Notes under the pieces: generated by a model
Told to the model about the DNA's origin: nothing
The model's database searches: none
The model's input: only the letters and a program-made list of their open reading frames with translations
Translations under genes and position numbers: made by a program
NCBI GenBank assembly: GCA_023252095.1
Contig: JAHEXN010000035.1
Coordinates: 1 to 17,878, forward strand
DNA: 17,878 nucleotides
Direction of reading: 5' to 3'
Source of the DNA: Actinomycetes bacterium
GTDB lineage: Bacteria; Actinomycetota; Actinomycetes; Propionibacteriales; Nocardioidaceae
Shown here: positions 1 through 7,234 of the stretch, in pieces
How the letters are laid out: each line of letters opens with the position of its first letter
How positions within the stretch are numbered: the stretch's first letter is position 1

Positions 1-367
1 TGACCCACAGCTCCAGGGTCCTTCGTCCGACGACGCCCGCACGGGAGTCGACGGCGCGCAGCAGCTCCGACGCCAGCCCCCGGCCCCATGTCCTCGGGTC
101 GACCGCGAGGTGGAAGAGCTCCAGGGTCTCGGGCCGGGGTGCGACCAGTGCGAAGCCGACCATGCGCCCGTCCTGTCGCGCCGGGAGCAGAGCGGCGCCC
201 TCGAGGGCGAGACGACGACGGACGCCTGCCTCCGCTGACGCGATGCTCGTTGGAGACGGCGTCCCGTCCCGGCGTGCCGTCGCACGCGCCCAGATGCCTG
301 CTGCGTCGCGGATCGCGGCGGCGTCGGGTGAGGTCACGACTTCCACGATCACCTTGCTGTGCGGCAT
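1..367 (-). CDS. GNAT-family N-acetyltransferase (partial, C-terminus outside window)
   Basis: This frame reads from an ATG at 367 down to the window edge, giving 122 residues of an open protein. Near residues 83-104 it has the GNAT acetyl-CoA-binding signature: a beta strand (LELFHLAVDP) followed by RTWGRGLASELL, which fits the R/Q-x-x-G-x-G/A pyrophosphate-binding loop (R92, G95, G97). GNAT enzymes transfer an acetyl group from acetyl-CoA to an amine on a small molecule or protein; nothing here reveals the acceptor. The protein looks cytoplasmic, with no signal peptide or membrane segment. A weak GGAG lies very close to the ATG. It is separated from the fad operon by a terminator-like hairpin, so it is probably an independent unit. 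The fold is fairly certain and the substrate is unknown. Confidence 0.75.
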   Translation of the reverse strand, partial: MPHSKVIVEVVTSPDAAAIRDAAGIWARATARRDGTPSPTSIASAEAGVRRRLALEGAALLPARQDGRMVGFALVAPRPETLELFHLAVDPRTWGRGLASELLRAVDSRAGVVGRRTLELWV

Positions 368-480
368 GACTCCACGATCCCAGCCGACGGGCGCAGGTCC
401 ACGCGTGGTTGCGGTACCCCTTTCGAGGCTCGTTCGTTCCTCACTCGCACCTCAAGGGGCGGGGCTTCGCCCGCACCTCC

Positions 481-490
481 GGTGGTTGAG
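481..490 (+). repeat. GGTGGTTGAG intergenic repeat core, copy 1
   Basis: The ten bases GGTGGTTGAG occur here, at 4941-4950, and inverted at 9442-9451. Every copy is between genes and beside convergent ends or a hairpin. Similar short repeats are common between genes in Propionibacteriales genomes (from memory, not checked), so this is probably the end of a REP-like element. Confidence 0.5.
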
Positions 491-499
491 GCGCCACGG

Positions 500-536
500 C
501 GAACGCCCCCGTCCCGGGTGGGGACAGGGGCGTTCG
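500..536 (-). terminator. Strong hairpin terminator downstream of fadB
   Basis: Bases 500-515 pair with 521-536 over 16 positions with one mismatch, leaving a five-base loop. The stem is very GC-rich and begins 12 bases after the fadB stop codon. There is no long T tract, which is usual for actinobacterial terminators. It closes the fadA-fadB transcript. Confidence 0.8.
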
Positions 537-548
537 TGGTGTGACGGG

Positions 549-2729
549 TCAGGCGTAGTTCTCGCCGTTCTTCGCCTTCTCGACGAGCGAGGCCGGCGGC
601 AGGAAGCGCTCGCCGTACTGCTCGGCCAGCTCGTTGGCGCGCTCGACGAAGGCCTGGATGCCCAGGCGACCGTCGGCGGCCTCGTAGCCGTTGATGTACT
701 GCAGCACGCCGCCCTGGTTGGGTGGGAAGCCGATGCCGAAGATCGAGCCGATGTTGGCGTCGGGCACCGAGCGCAGGACGCCCTCGTCGAGGCACTTGAC
801 CGACTCGAGGCTCATGATGAACGTCAGACGCTCCCGCAGGTCCTGCAGCGGTGGCTGCTCGGCCGACACGGGGAACTTCTCGGCCAGGCCCGACCAGAGG
901 CCGGTGCGCTTGCCGTCGACGTACTCGTAGAAGCCCGCGCCCTTGAGGCGGCTCGGTCGGCCCGCGTCGATCATCTGGTCGATGACGTCCTCGGCGGCGG
1001 CGGGGGTCCAGGTGCCGCCCTCGGCCTCGGCCGCGGCCTTGGACTCGTTGCGGATCTTGACCATGAGCTCCATGTTGAGCTCGTCGGTCAGCTGGAGCAC
1101 CGGGGCCGGGAAGCCGGCCTGCGTGGTGGCCTTCTCGATCGTGGCCGGCGCGACGCCCTCGGCGAGCATGCCGATGCCCTCGTTGACGAACGTGCCGATG
1201 ACACGGCTCGTGAAGAAGCCACGGCTGTCGCCCACGACGATCGGGGTCTTCTTGATCGCCAGGGTGTAGTCGAAGACGCGGGCGATGGCCTCGTCGGAGG
1301 TCTCCTCGCCGGCGATGATCTCGACGAGCGGCATCTTGTCGACGGGCGAGAAGAAGTGGATCCCGATGAAGTCCTTCGGACGCGAGACGCCCTCGGCCAG
1401 ACCCGTGATCGGCAGCGTCGACGTGTTCGAGCCGAGCAGCGCGTCGGGCTTGACGACCTTCTCGAGCTCGGCGAAGACCTCGTGCTTGAGCTTGACGTTC
1501 TCGAACACGGCCTCGACGACGAAGTCGGTGCCCTCGAGGTCGGCGTAGTCGGCGGTGGCCGTGATCCGACCCAGCACCTCGGCCTTCTTCTCCTCGGTGA
1601 TCTTGCCGCGCGAGACGGCCTTGTCGAGCAGCTTCTCGCTGTACGACTTGCCCTTCTCGGCAGCCTCGATCGAGATGTCCTTGAGCACGACCTGGATGCC
1701 GGCCTGCGCGGTGACGTACGCGATGCCGGCGCCCATCATGCCGGCGCCGATCACGGCGACCTTCTCGGGCAGCTTCTTCTCGACGCCCTCAGGACGGGAC
1801 TTGCCCGCGTTGATGGCGCTGAGGTCGAAGAAGAACGCCTGCGTCATGTTCTTGAACTGCTGACCGACGATGAGCTCGACGAGGTAGCGGCTCTCGATGC
1901 GCGACGCGGTGTCGAAGTCGACCTGCGCGCCCTCGACCGCGGCGCTGAGGATGTTCTTCTGCGCGCGGTAGTCGGCGCCCTTGACCTGCTTGCGCAGGTT
2001 GGACGGGAACGCCGGCAGGTTCGCGGCGAACGACGGGGTCGACGGCGAACCACCGGGGATGCGGTAACCCTTGCGGTCCCACGGCTGCGAGGCGGCCTCG
2101 GCGTCGTCGGCGTGGGCCTCGACCCAGGCGACGGCGGTCGAGAGCAGGTCGTCGGCAGCGACGACCTCGTCGACGAGGCCGATCTCGAGGGCCTTGGCCG
2201 GCTTGAAGCGCGGACCCTGGAGCAGGACCTTCATCAGCGCGTCGGCGATGCCGAACATGCGGACGGTGCGCGTGACGCCACCGCCACCGGGCAGCAGGCC
2301 GAGGCTCGCCTCCGGCAGACCGATGTCGTAGCGACCCTCCGCGGCGACGCGGTGGTGCGTCGCCAGGGCGATCTCGAGGCCACCGCCGAGGGCGGCACCG
2401 TTGATCGCGGACGCGACGGGCTTGCCCGCGGTCTCGAGACGACGCAGCGCCGCCTTGACGCTCTCGACCTCCTCGAAGAAGTTCGGGGCGTCCTCCTTGG
2501 TGGCCTTCAGCATGAGCTTCAGGTCACCGCCAGCGAAGAAGGTCTTCTTCGCCGAGGAGACGACGGCACCCTTGACGGTGCCGGCCTGGACGTCGGCGAC
2601 GTAGGCGTCGACCGCGGCGGCCATGCCGTCGCGGTAGGCCTCGTTCATCGTGTTGGCGCTCTGGTTCGGGTCGTCGAGGACGATGTGACCGATCTGGTCC
2701 TTGACCTCGTAGCGCACGGCTGCAGTCAT
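549..2729 (-). CDS. fadB: Multifunctional fatty-acid oxidation alpha subunit: enoyl-CoA hydratase / 3-hydroxyacyl-CoA dehydrogenase
   Basis: The 726-residue protein carries out the second and third steps of beta-oxidation: hydration of enoyl-CoA, then NAD-dependent oxidation of 3-hydroxyacyl-CoA. The N-terminal crotonase domain (about 1-200) has the oxyanion-hole region NGAALGGGLE and both catalytic glutamates, Glu119 and Glu140 (LPEASLGLLPGGGG). The dehydrogenase begins with the NAD-binding loop VIGAGMMGAG (326-335) and has the HFFSPV motif with His458. The C-terminal dehydrogenase dimerisation domains follow. The length is close to that of E. coli FadB/FadJ and the mycobacterial FadB trifunctional subunit. 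It lies 35 bases after the thiolase gene, so the two are almost certainly one operon encoding a trifunctional complex. The start is preceded by a purine-rich GAGAAGAGAGA. Which fatty acids it prefers cannot be read from sequence. Confidence 0.96.
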   Translation of the reverse strand: MTAAVRYEVKDQIGHIVLDDPNQSANTMNEAYRDGMAAAVDAYVADVQAGTVKGAVVSSAKKTFFAGGDLKLMLKATKEDAPNFFEEVESVKAALRRLETAGKPVASAINGAALGGGLEIALATHHRVAAEGRYDIGLPEASLGLLPGGGGVTRTVRMFGIADALMKVLLQGPRFKPAKALEIGLVDEVVAADDLLSTAVAWVEAHADDAEAASQPWDRKGYRIPGGSPSTPSFAANLPAFPSNLRKQVKGADYRAQKNILSAAVEGAQVDFDTASRIESRYLVELIVGQQFKNMTQAFFFDLSAINAGKSRPEGVEKKLPEKVAVIGAGMMGAGIAYVTAQAGIQVVLKDISIEAAEKGKSYSEKLLDKAVSRGKITEEKKAEVLGRITATADYADLEGTDFVVEAVFENVKLKHEVFAELEKVVKPDALLGSNTSTLPITGLAEGVSRPKDFIGIHFFSPVDKMPLVEIIAGEETSDEAIARVFDYTLAIKKTPIVVGDSRGFFTSRVIGTFVNEGIGMLAEGVAPATIEKATTQAGFPAPVLQLTDELNMELMVKIRNESKAAAEAEGGTWTPAAAEDVIDQMIDAGRPSRLKGAGFYEYVDGKRTGLWSGLAEKFPVSAEQPPLQDLRERLTFIMSLESVKCLDEGVLRSVPDANIGSIFGIGFPPNQGGVLQYINGYEAADGRLGIQAFVERANELAEQYGERFLPPASLVEKAKNGENYA

Positions 2730-2764
2730 GAAATGTGTCTCTCTTCTCTCAGGTCTCGTGCGGG

Positions 2765-3979
2765 TCAGAGGGCTTCGACGACCGTGGCGATGCCCATGCC
2801 GCCGCCGACGCAGAGCGTGGCGAGGCCGTAGCGCTTCTCACGGCGGTGGAGCTCGTCGATCAGGGTGCCCAGGATCATCGCGCCGGTCGCGCCGAGCGGG
2901 TGGCCCATCGCGATCGCGCCACCGTTGACGTTGGTGCGGTCGTGCGGGAAGTCGCCGAGGTCCTTCATGAGGCGCATCGCGACGGCCGCGAAGGCCTCGT
3001 TGATCTCGATCAGGTCGATGTCGTCGATCGAGAGGCCCGCCTTGGCGAGGGCCTTCTTGCTGGCCGGGCCGGGGCCCGTCAGCATGATCGTCGGGTCGGC
3101 GCCGGAGACCGCGGTCGAGAGGATGCGCGCGGTGGGCGTGAGGCCCGCCTTCTTGCCGGCCTCCTCGTTGCCGATCAGCACGAGGGCCGCGCCGTCGACG
3201 ATGCCGGAGCTGTTGCCCGCGTGGTGGACGTGGTTGATCTTCTCGAGCTGCGTGTACTTCTCGAGCGCGACCGCGTCGAAGCCGCCGAGCTCACCGATGT
3301 CGGCGAACGACGGCTTGAGGCTGCCGAGGGACTCGACCGTGGTGCCCTCACGCACGAACTCGTCGTGGTCGAGGATCGTCAGGCCGTTCTTGTCGACGAC
3401 CGGGATGACCGACTTGCTGAAGTAGCCGTTGGCGATGGCCTTCGCGGCACGGGCCTGCGACTCGGCAGCGAACGTGTCGACGTCCTCGCGGCTCCAGCCC
3501 TCGATCGTCGCGATGAGGTCGGCGCCGATGCCCTGCGGCACGAACGAGGTGTCGAGGTTGGTGCGCGGGTCCATGGCCCAGGCGCCGCCGTCGCTGCCCA
3601 TGGGCACGCGGCTCATCGACTCGACGCCGCCGGCGAGGATGAAGTCCTCCCAGCCGGAGCGGACGCGGCCGGAGGCCTGGTTGACGGCCTCGAGGCCCGA
3701 GGCGCAGAAGCGGTTGAGCTGCACACCGGCGACGGTGTCGGGCAGGCCGGCCGCGATGGCAGCGGTCTTGGCGATGTCGCCACCCTGGTCGCCCACGGGC
3801 GAGACGACGCCCAGGACGACGTCGTCGATCGTGTTGGGGTCGAGGGACGGGTTGCGGTTCTGGATCTCGCTGATCAGACCCGTCACCAGGTCGATCGGCT
3901 TGACCTCGTGGAGAGAGCCGGTCTTCTTGCCGCGACCACGCGGGGTGCGGATGGCGTCGTAGACGAAAGCTTCGGTCAT
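2765..3979 (-). CDS. fadA: Acetyl-CoA C-acyltransferase (3-ketoacyl-CoA thiolase), beta subunit
   Basis: The 404-residue protein performs the last step of beta-oxidation, thiolytic cleavage of 3-ketoacyl-CoA to acetyl-CoA and a shortened acyl-CoA. All thiolase active-site blocks are present: nucleophile Cys92 in NRFCASGLEAV, the NEAFA block, His360 in GGAIAMGHPLGATGA and Cys390 in CVGGGMG. The length is typical of the family. A GAGGA ribosome site lies seven bases before the ATG at 3979. It is the first gene of a fadA-fadB operon. A dyad at 4067-4085, shared with two other promoters in this window, lies about 90 bases upstream and suggests control by the divergent MerR-family regulator. It could instead be a biosynthetic thiolase, but pairing with fadB argues for degradation. 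Confidence 0.96.
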   Translation of the reverse strand: MTEAFVYDAIRTPRGRGKKTGSLHEVKPIDLVTGLISEIQNRNPSLDPNTIDDVVLGVVSPVGDQGGDIAKTAAIAAGLPDTVAGVQLNRFCASGLEAVNQASGRVRSGWEDFILAGGVESMSRVPMGSDGGAWAMDPRTNLDTSFVPQGIGADLIATIEGWSREDVDTFAAESQARAAKAIANGYFSKSVIPVVDKNGLTILDHDEFVREGTTVESLGSLKPSFADIGELGGFDAVALEKYTQLEKINHVHHAGNSSGIVDGAALVLIGNEEAGKKAGLTPTARILSTAVSGADPTIMLTGPGPASKKALAKAGLSIDDIDLIEINEAFAAVAMRLMKDLGDFPHDRTNVNGGAIAMGHPLGATGAMILGTLIDELHRREKRYGLATLCVGGGMGIATVVEAL

Positions 3980-4037
3980 GAGTGGGTCCTCGCAGACGGA
4001 TGGGGCATGTCGGCCGACGTGGTGCCAGCACGGAGGT

Positions 4038-4058
4038 GGCTCGGAGGTGCTCCGAGCC
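4038..4058 (-). promoter_or_regulatory. Perfect 9-bp hairpin in the fadA leader
   Basis: GGCTCGGAG (4038-4046) pairs perfectly with CTCCGAGCC (4050-4058) around a three-base loop. If CACAAT (minus strand, 4064-4069) is the -10 box, transcription would start near 4057, so this hairpin would form the very 5' end of the fadA mRNA. It may stabilise the message or be a protein site; it is also symmetrical as DNA. Confidence 0.5.
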
Positions 4059-4063
4059 GATCC

Positions 4064-4085
4064 ATTGTGACACTACTACTGTCAG
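4064..4085 (-). promoter_or_regulatory. Candidate MerR operator upstream of fadA (site 1)
   Basis: On the minus strand the sequence reads CTGACA, seven bases, TGTCAC, then AATGG. The core TGACA-N7-TGTCA is a dyad (4067-4085), and TGTCACAATGG is identical to the racemase promoter site. CACAAT (4064-4069) is a candidate -10 box. No good -35 box is visible 17-19 bases upstream, so the promoter may depend on an activator. Confidence 0.6.
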
Positions 4086-4126
4086 GGTACTCCGATCACC
4101 GGTACGGCGGTAGAGCCGGTCGATGA

Positions 4127-4144
4127 ACAGTCAGCGCAGACTGT
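4127..4144. promoter_or_regulatory. Inverted repeat ACAGTC-N6-GACTGT between fadA and merR
   Basis: ACAGTC (4127-4132) and GACTGT (4139-4144) are perfect inverted repeats with a six-base spacer. They lie in the divergent intergenic region midway between the two TGACA-N7-TGTCA-type sites and differ from them in sequence. This may be an operator for a second regulator; only the symmetry supports it. Confidence 0.35.
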
Positions 4145-4170
4145 ACGGCCTCCGGTGGTCAGCCGCGATC

Positions 4171-4195
4171 GTGACACCGGAACTGCCACTACCCT
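4171..4195 (+). promoter_or_regulatory. Candidate autoregulatory operator and leaderless promoter of the MerR gene (site 2)
   Basis: GTGACA-N7-TGCCAC (4171-4189) is a dyad with one mismatch. It shares the block ATCGTGACACC with the racemase promoter site in the same orientation. TACCCT (4190-4195) abuts it and fits the actinobacterial TAnnnT -10 consensus. It is followed by exactly six bases and the GTG start, which predicts a leaderless transcript. No ribosome-binding site is seen. The dyad exactly fills the 19 bases upstream of the -10 box, but a convincing -35 box is not visible. Confidence 0.6.
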
Positions 4196-4201
4196 CGCCG
4201 T

Positions 4202-4930
4202 GTGAGTGCCACCGAGGGATCGCCCGACTCCGAGTCGCTGAGCGTCGAGCAGCTGGCGGCGCGCGTCGGCATGACCGTGCGCACCGTCCGCTTCTACGCC
4301 GGTCGCGGACTCATCCCGCCGCCGCGTCGCGAGGGCCGCAACGGCTTCTACGGCTCCGACCACCTGGCCCGCCTCGAGCTCGTCCGCGAGCTCCAGGCCC
4401 ACGGACTGACGCTGTCGGCGATCGAGGGCTACCTCGAGCGGATCCCGTCCGACGCGACGCCCGAGGAGGTCGCGCTCCACCGCACCCTGCTCGCACCCTG
4501 GAGCCCCGACCTGCCCGAGCAGATGGACCGCGCGGCGCTCGAGGTGCGCTCCGGGCGCGCACTGAGCGACGACGACCTCGACGTCCTCGTGGCGATCGGC
4601 ATCGTCGAGCCCACCCCCACCGAGGACGTCTTCCGCGTCGCCCCGGCCCACTTGGCCATCGGCATCGGCTTCCTCGAGGCCGGTCTCCCGGTCGCGGCCG
4701 CACGCGCCTCGCGGCACATCGTCACCGAGCACGGCACCCAGCTCGCCGAACAGCTGACCGAGCTGTTCCGCCAGGAGGTCTGGCCGCACCTCAAGGCCTC
4801 GGGCCAGCCACCCGAGGCCATCACCGCGATGGTCGAACGCTTCAAGCCTCTCACGGTGCAGGCACTGGTCTCGGCCTACGAGGACGCCGTCGACGAGCTC
4901 AAGCGCGAGACCGTCCGCCGCCGAACCTGA
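4202..4930 (+). CDS. MerR-family transcriptional regulator, likely regulator of the fatty-acid catabolism locus
   Basis: The 242-residue protein has a MerR winged-helix domain at about residues 14-82: VEQLAARVGMTVRTVRFYAGRGLIPPP, then a wing and the LVRELQAHGLTLSAIEGYL helix. The remainder is a helical effector/dimer region of about 150 residues with no metal-binding cysteines, which argues against a metal sensor. MerR proteins bind dyads inside promoters with over-long spacers and twist them when activated. The gene is divergent from fadA, with 222 bases between them, and matching dyads precede fadA, this gene and the racemase gene. This makes it the best candidate regulator of all three. 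Its ligand may be an acyl-CoA, but that is inference. The GTG start was chosen because the HTH follows it and a TACCCT box sits six bases upstream. Confidence 0.88.
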   Translation: MSATEGSPDSESLSVEQLAARVGMTVRTVRFYAGRGLIPPPRREGRNGFYGSDHLARLELVRELQAHGLTLSAIEGYLERIPSDATPEEVALHRTLLAPWSPDLPEQMDRAALEVRSGRALSDDDLDVLVAIGIVEPTPTEDVFRVAPAHLAIGIGFLEAGLPVAAARASRHIVTEHGTQLAEQLTELFRQEVWPHLKASGQPPEAITAMVERFKPLTVQALVSAYEDAVDELKRETVRRRT

Positions 4931-4938
4931 CCCCATCC

Positions 4939-4981
4939 CCGGTGGTTGAGGTGCTCGCGCTCCTCTCACCTCAACCAGCGG
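4939..4981. terminator. Bidirectional hairpin terminator built from a repeat
   Basis: Bases 4939-4953 pair with 4967-4981 (15 positions, one mismatch) around a 13-base loop. The left arm contains GGTGGTTGAG (4941-4950), the repeat core also found near 481 and 9442. It lies between the convergent MerR and 2-hydroxyacid oxidase genes, and its right arm covers the oxidase stop codon. It can terminate both transcripts. Confidence 0.7.
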
Positions 4982-6020
4982 TGCGCCGGCCGACGTAGCT
5001 GAGGTCGAGGTCACGGGCGTTCGGACAGCCCAGCAGCGCGAGGGTCGAGTCGAGCTCGGCGAGGAGCTGCCGGAGGACTGCCTCGGCACCGTCAGCTCCA
5101 CCGCGCGCGAGCCCCCACAGGACGTGGCGACCCACCAGCACGGCGTCGGCACCGAGGGCCAGGGCCTTCGCGACGTCCCACCCTCGGGTGACGCCGCCGT
5201 CGACGAGCAGGTCGACCGAGCCGCCGACCGCGTCGACGATCGGGGGCAGGGCGTCGACGCCCGCCAGGGTCGTGTCGAGCTGGCGTCCGCCGTGGTTGGA
5301 CACGATGATTCCCGCAGCACCCGCGTCGACGGCCCGCTCGGCGTCGTCCGGGCGGAGCACTCCCTTGAGCACGACGGGCATGCCGGCAGCGTCGGCGAAC
5401 TCGCCGATGTCGTCCCACGTCAGGCTCGCGTCGTGCATCGCGAACAGCTGCTCGGTCGTCAAGGGCGGACCGGACGGATTGAGCGCGATGGGGTGCTCGA
5501 CCTTGAACCCCGTGCGCCTGTCGCGCTCGCGCCAGCCCGCGACCGGGAAGTCCACCGTGATGACGAGCGCCTCGTACCCGCTCTCGCGCGCCTCGGCCAC
5601 AAGGTCGTGCGACACGGCCCGGTCGGTGAAGACGTACAGCTGGAACCAGCGGTCGGAGGGGCCGAGGGCGTCGGCCACGGCGGCCGGGCTCGTCGTGGTC
5701 TGAGACGAGAGCACGTAGAGCGAGTCGGTCGCGGCAGCCGCTGCGGCACTGCCGAGCTCACCCAGCTCGTGCGCGTGCTTCTGGTACGCCATCGGCGCGA
5801 CCACGACGGGGTGCGGACGATGCCGGCCGAGCAGCGTCGTGCCGAGGTCACGCTCGGAGACGTCGACCAGCACGCGCGGGTGCAGCGCGATGCGTCGCCA
5901 CGCGTCGTGGTTGTCGCGCAGCGTGAGCTCGTCCCCGGCACCCCCGGCGAAGTAGCCGTGGGCACCGGGGCCGAGAAGAGCCTCGAGGTCCCTGTCGTCG
6001 GGTCCGGGGCGCTCGGTCAC
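4971..6020 (-). CDS. FMN-dependent (S)-2-hydroxyacid oxidase/dehydrogenase (glycolate oxidase / lactate dehydrogenase family)
   Basis: The 349-residue TIM-barrel flavoprotein matches the glycolate oxidase family, which oxidises (S)-2-hydroxyacids to 2-oxoacids. The catalytic set is complete and almost in spinach enzyme numbering: Tyr23 (GYFAGGAGDE), Tyr129 (QLYVF), Asp157 (VITVDFP), Arg164 (WRERD), Lys219 (VLKGVL), and His243 and Arg246 (SNHGGRQLD). No membrane-binding insert is obvious, so it may be a soluble oxidase rather than a quinone-linked lactate dehydrogenase. It starts with GTG, 34 bases after the acyl-CoA dehydrogenase gene, and is likely the third gene of that operon. TACCGT seven bases upstream of the GTG could give it its own promoter. 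The substrate is unknown; the context suggests a 2-hydroxy fatty acid or a short branched hydroxyacid. Confidence 0.9.
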   Translation of the reverse strand: MTERPGPDDRDLEALLGPGAHGYFAGGAGDELTLRDNHDAWRRIALHPRVLVDVSERDLGTTLLGRHRPHPVVVAPMAYQKHAHELGELGSAAAAAATDSLYVLSSQTTTSPAAVADALGPSDRWFQLYVFTDRAVSHDLVAEARESGYEALVITVDFPVAGWRERDRRTGFKVEHPIALNPSGPPLTTEQLFAMHDASLTWDDIGEFADAAGMPVVLKGVLRPDDAERAVDAGAAGIIVSNHGGRQLDTTLAGVDALPPIVDAVGGSVDLLVDGGVTRGWDVAKALALGADAVLVGRHVLWGLARGGADGAEAVLRQLLAELDSTLALLGCPNARDLDLSYVGRRTAG

Positions 6021-6054
6021 GCTCGCGACGGTAGTCGAGTCAGGCGTCGTGGGC

Positions 6055-7197
6055 TCAGATGCCCAGGCCGCGACCCACGATCTCCTTCATGATCTCGGTC
6101 GTGCCGCCGTAGATCGTCTGGATGCGGGTGTCGAGGTACGCCTTCGAGATGGGGTACTCGGTCATGTAGCCGTACCCGCCGTGCAGCTGGAGGCACTCGT
6201 CGGCCGCCCGCTTCTGCAGCTCGGTCGTCCACCACTTGCCCATCGCCGCGTCCTCGACGGTGAGCTCCTTCGTGTTGTGACGCACGATCGACTCGTCGAC
6301 GAAGACCTGGGCGATCGACGCCTCGGTGTGCAGCTCGGCCAGCTTGAAGCGCGTGTTCTGGAAGTTGCCGATCGGGCGGCCGAAGGCCTTGCGGTCCTTG
6401 ACGTACTCGAGCGTCATGTCGACGATGCGGCGCGTGGCCGCGGCGGCCACGACCGAGATCGAGAGGCGCTCCTGCGGCAGCTTCTCCATCAGGTAGATGA
6501 AGCCCTTGCCCTCCTCACCGATCAGGTTCGTCACGGGCACGCGGACGTCGTCGAAGAACAGCTCGGCGGTGTCCTGCGCCTTAAGACCGATCTTGTCGAG
6601 GTTGCGGCCGCGCTCGAAGCCCTTCGCGCCCCGCTCGACGGCGATCAACGAGAAGCCCATCGCGCCGGCGGACGGGTCGGTCTGGCAGACCACGAGCACG
6701 AGGTCGGCGTTGATGCCGTTCGTGATGAAGGTCTTCGAGCCGTTGATGACGTAGTCGTCGCCGTCGCGGACCGCCGTGGTCTTGATGCCCTGCAGGTCCG
6801 AACCGGTGCCCGGCTCGGTCATGGCGATCGCGGTGATGATCTCGCCCGAGCAGAACCCGGGGAACCACCGCTCCTTCTGCTCCTGCGTGGCGTGCGACAG
6901 CAGGTAGCCCGAGACGAGGTCGGTCTGGATCACGAAGCCCACACCGGAGGCGCCGATGCGCGTGATCTCCTCGTTCAGGATCGCGTTGTAGCGGAAGTCG
7001 TCGACCCCACCGCCGCCGAACTCCTCCGGCATCATGAAGCCGAGCAGGCCCATCTCGCCGGCCTTCAGCCAGAGCTCGCGCGGGACGATGCTCGCCTTCT
7101 CCCACTCGTCGTGGTGCGGGACGATCTCCTTCTCGGCGAAGGCGCGGACGGTGTCGCGGAACGCGTCGTGGTCGGCGTCGAAGATGGTGCGCTTCAT
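6055..7197 (-). CDS. Acyl-CoA dehydrogenase, long-chain/LCAD-like
   Basis: The 380-residue FAD enzyme introduces the 2,3-double bond in acyl-CoA, the first step of beta-oxidation. Family motifs are clear: AMTEPGTGSD (125-134), FITNGINAD (157-165), the arginine motif RKAFGRPIGNFQ and QLHGGYGYMTEYP. The catalytic base seems to be Glu243 in LPQERLSIS. The C-terminal position used by medium- and short-chain enzymes is glycine (Gly364 in IYGGT). This arrangement, and the wording around it, resemble human LCAD and isovaleryl-CoA dehydrogenase (from memory). A longer open frame exists upstream, but the ATG at 7197 has a GAGGAG five bases before it and starts the conserved fold. The gene lies 37 bases after the racemase gene, in one operon. 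LCAD-type enzymes can accept 2-methyl-branched substrates, which fits its neighbour. Confidence 0.94.
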   Translation of the reverse strand: MKRTIFDADHDAFRDTVRAFAEKEIVPHHDEWEKASIVPRELWLKAGEMGLLGFMMPEEFGGGGVDDFRYNAILNEEITRIGASGVGFVIQTDLVSGYLLSHATQEQKERWFPGFCSGEIITAIAMTEPGTGSDLQGIKTTAVRDGDDYVINGSKTFITNGINADLVLVVCQTDPSAGAMGFSLIAVERGAKGFERGRNLDKIGLKAQDTAELFFDDVRVPVTNLIGEEGKGFIYLMEKLPQERLSISVVAAAATRRIVDMTLEYVKDRKAFGRPIGNFQNTRFKLAELHTEASIAQVFVDESIVRHNTKELTVEDAAMGKWWTTELQKRAADECLQLHGGYGYMTEYPISKAYLDTRIQTIYGGTTEIMKEIVGRGLGI

Positions 7198-7234
7198 GGG
7201 TGCTCCTCGGGTTGGATCAGGCTGCGGGTGGTGG

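Larger units (their letters stand above)
368..548. other. Intergenic region with repeat fragment and terminator
   Basis: No gene is seen in these 181 bases. The stretch holds a degenerate intergenic repeat: CCTCAA near 451 is inverted relative to TTGAGG near 486, and GGTGGTTGAG lies at 481-490. A strong hairpin at 500-536 follows. The same GGTGGTTGAG block recurs near 4941 and, inverted, near 9442. Confidence 0.55.

Noticed and set aside
162..2831. An 889-codon open frame on the plus strand opposite fadB
   Set aside because: It is antisense to a gene with full catalytic motifs. Its translation is dominated by Arg/Asp/Leu/Val runs typical of GC-rich shadow frames and has no recognisable domain.
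2735..4126. A 463-codon plus-strand frame opposite fadA
   Set aside because: Shadow of the thiolase gene, with low-complexity composition and no family motifs. It also runs through the fadA leader hairpin and the upstream dyad.
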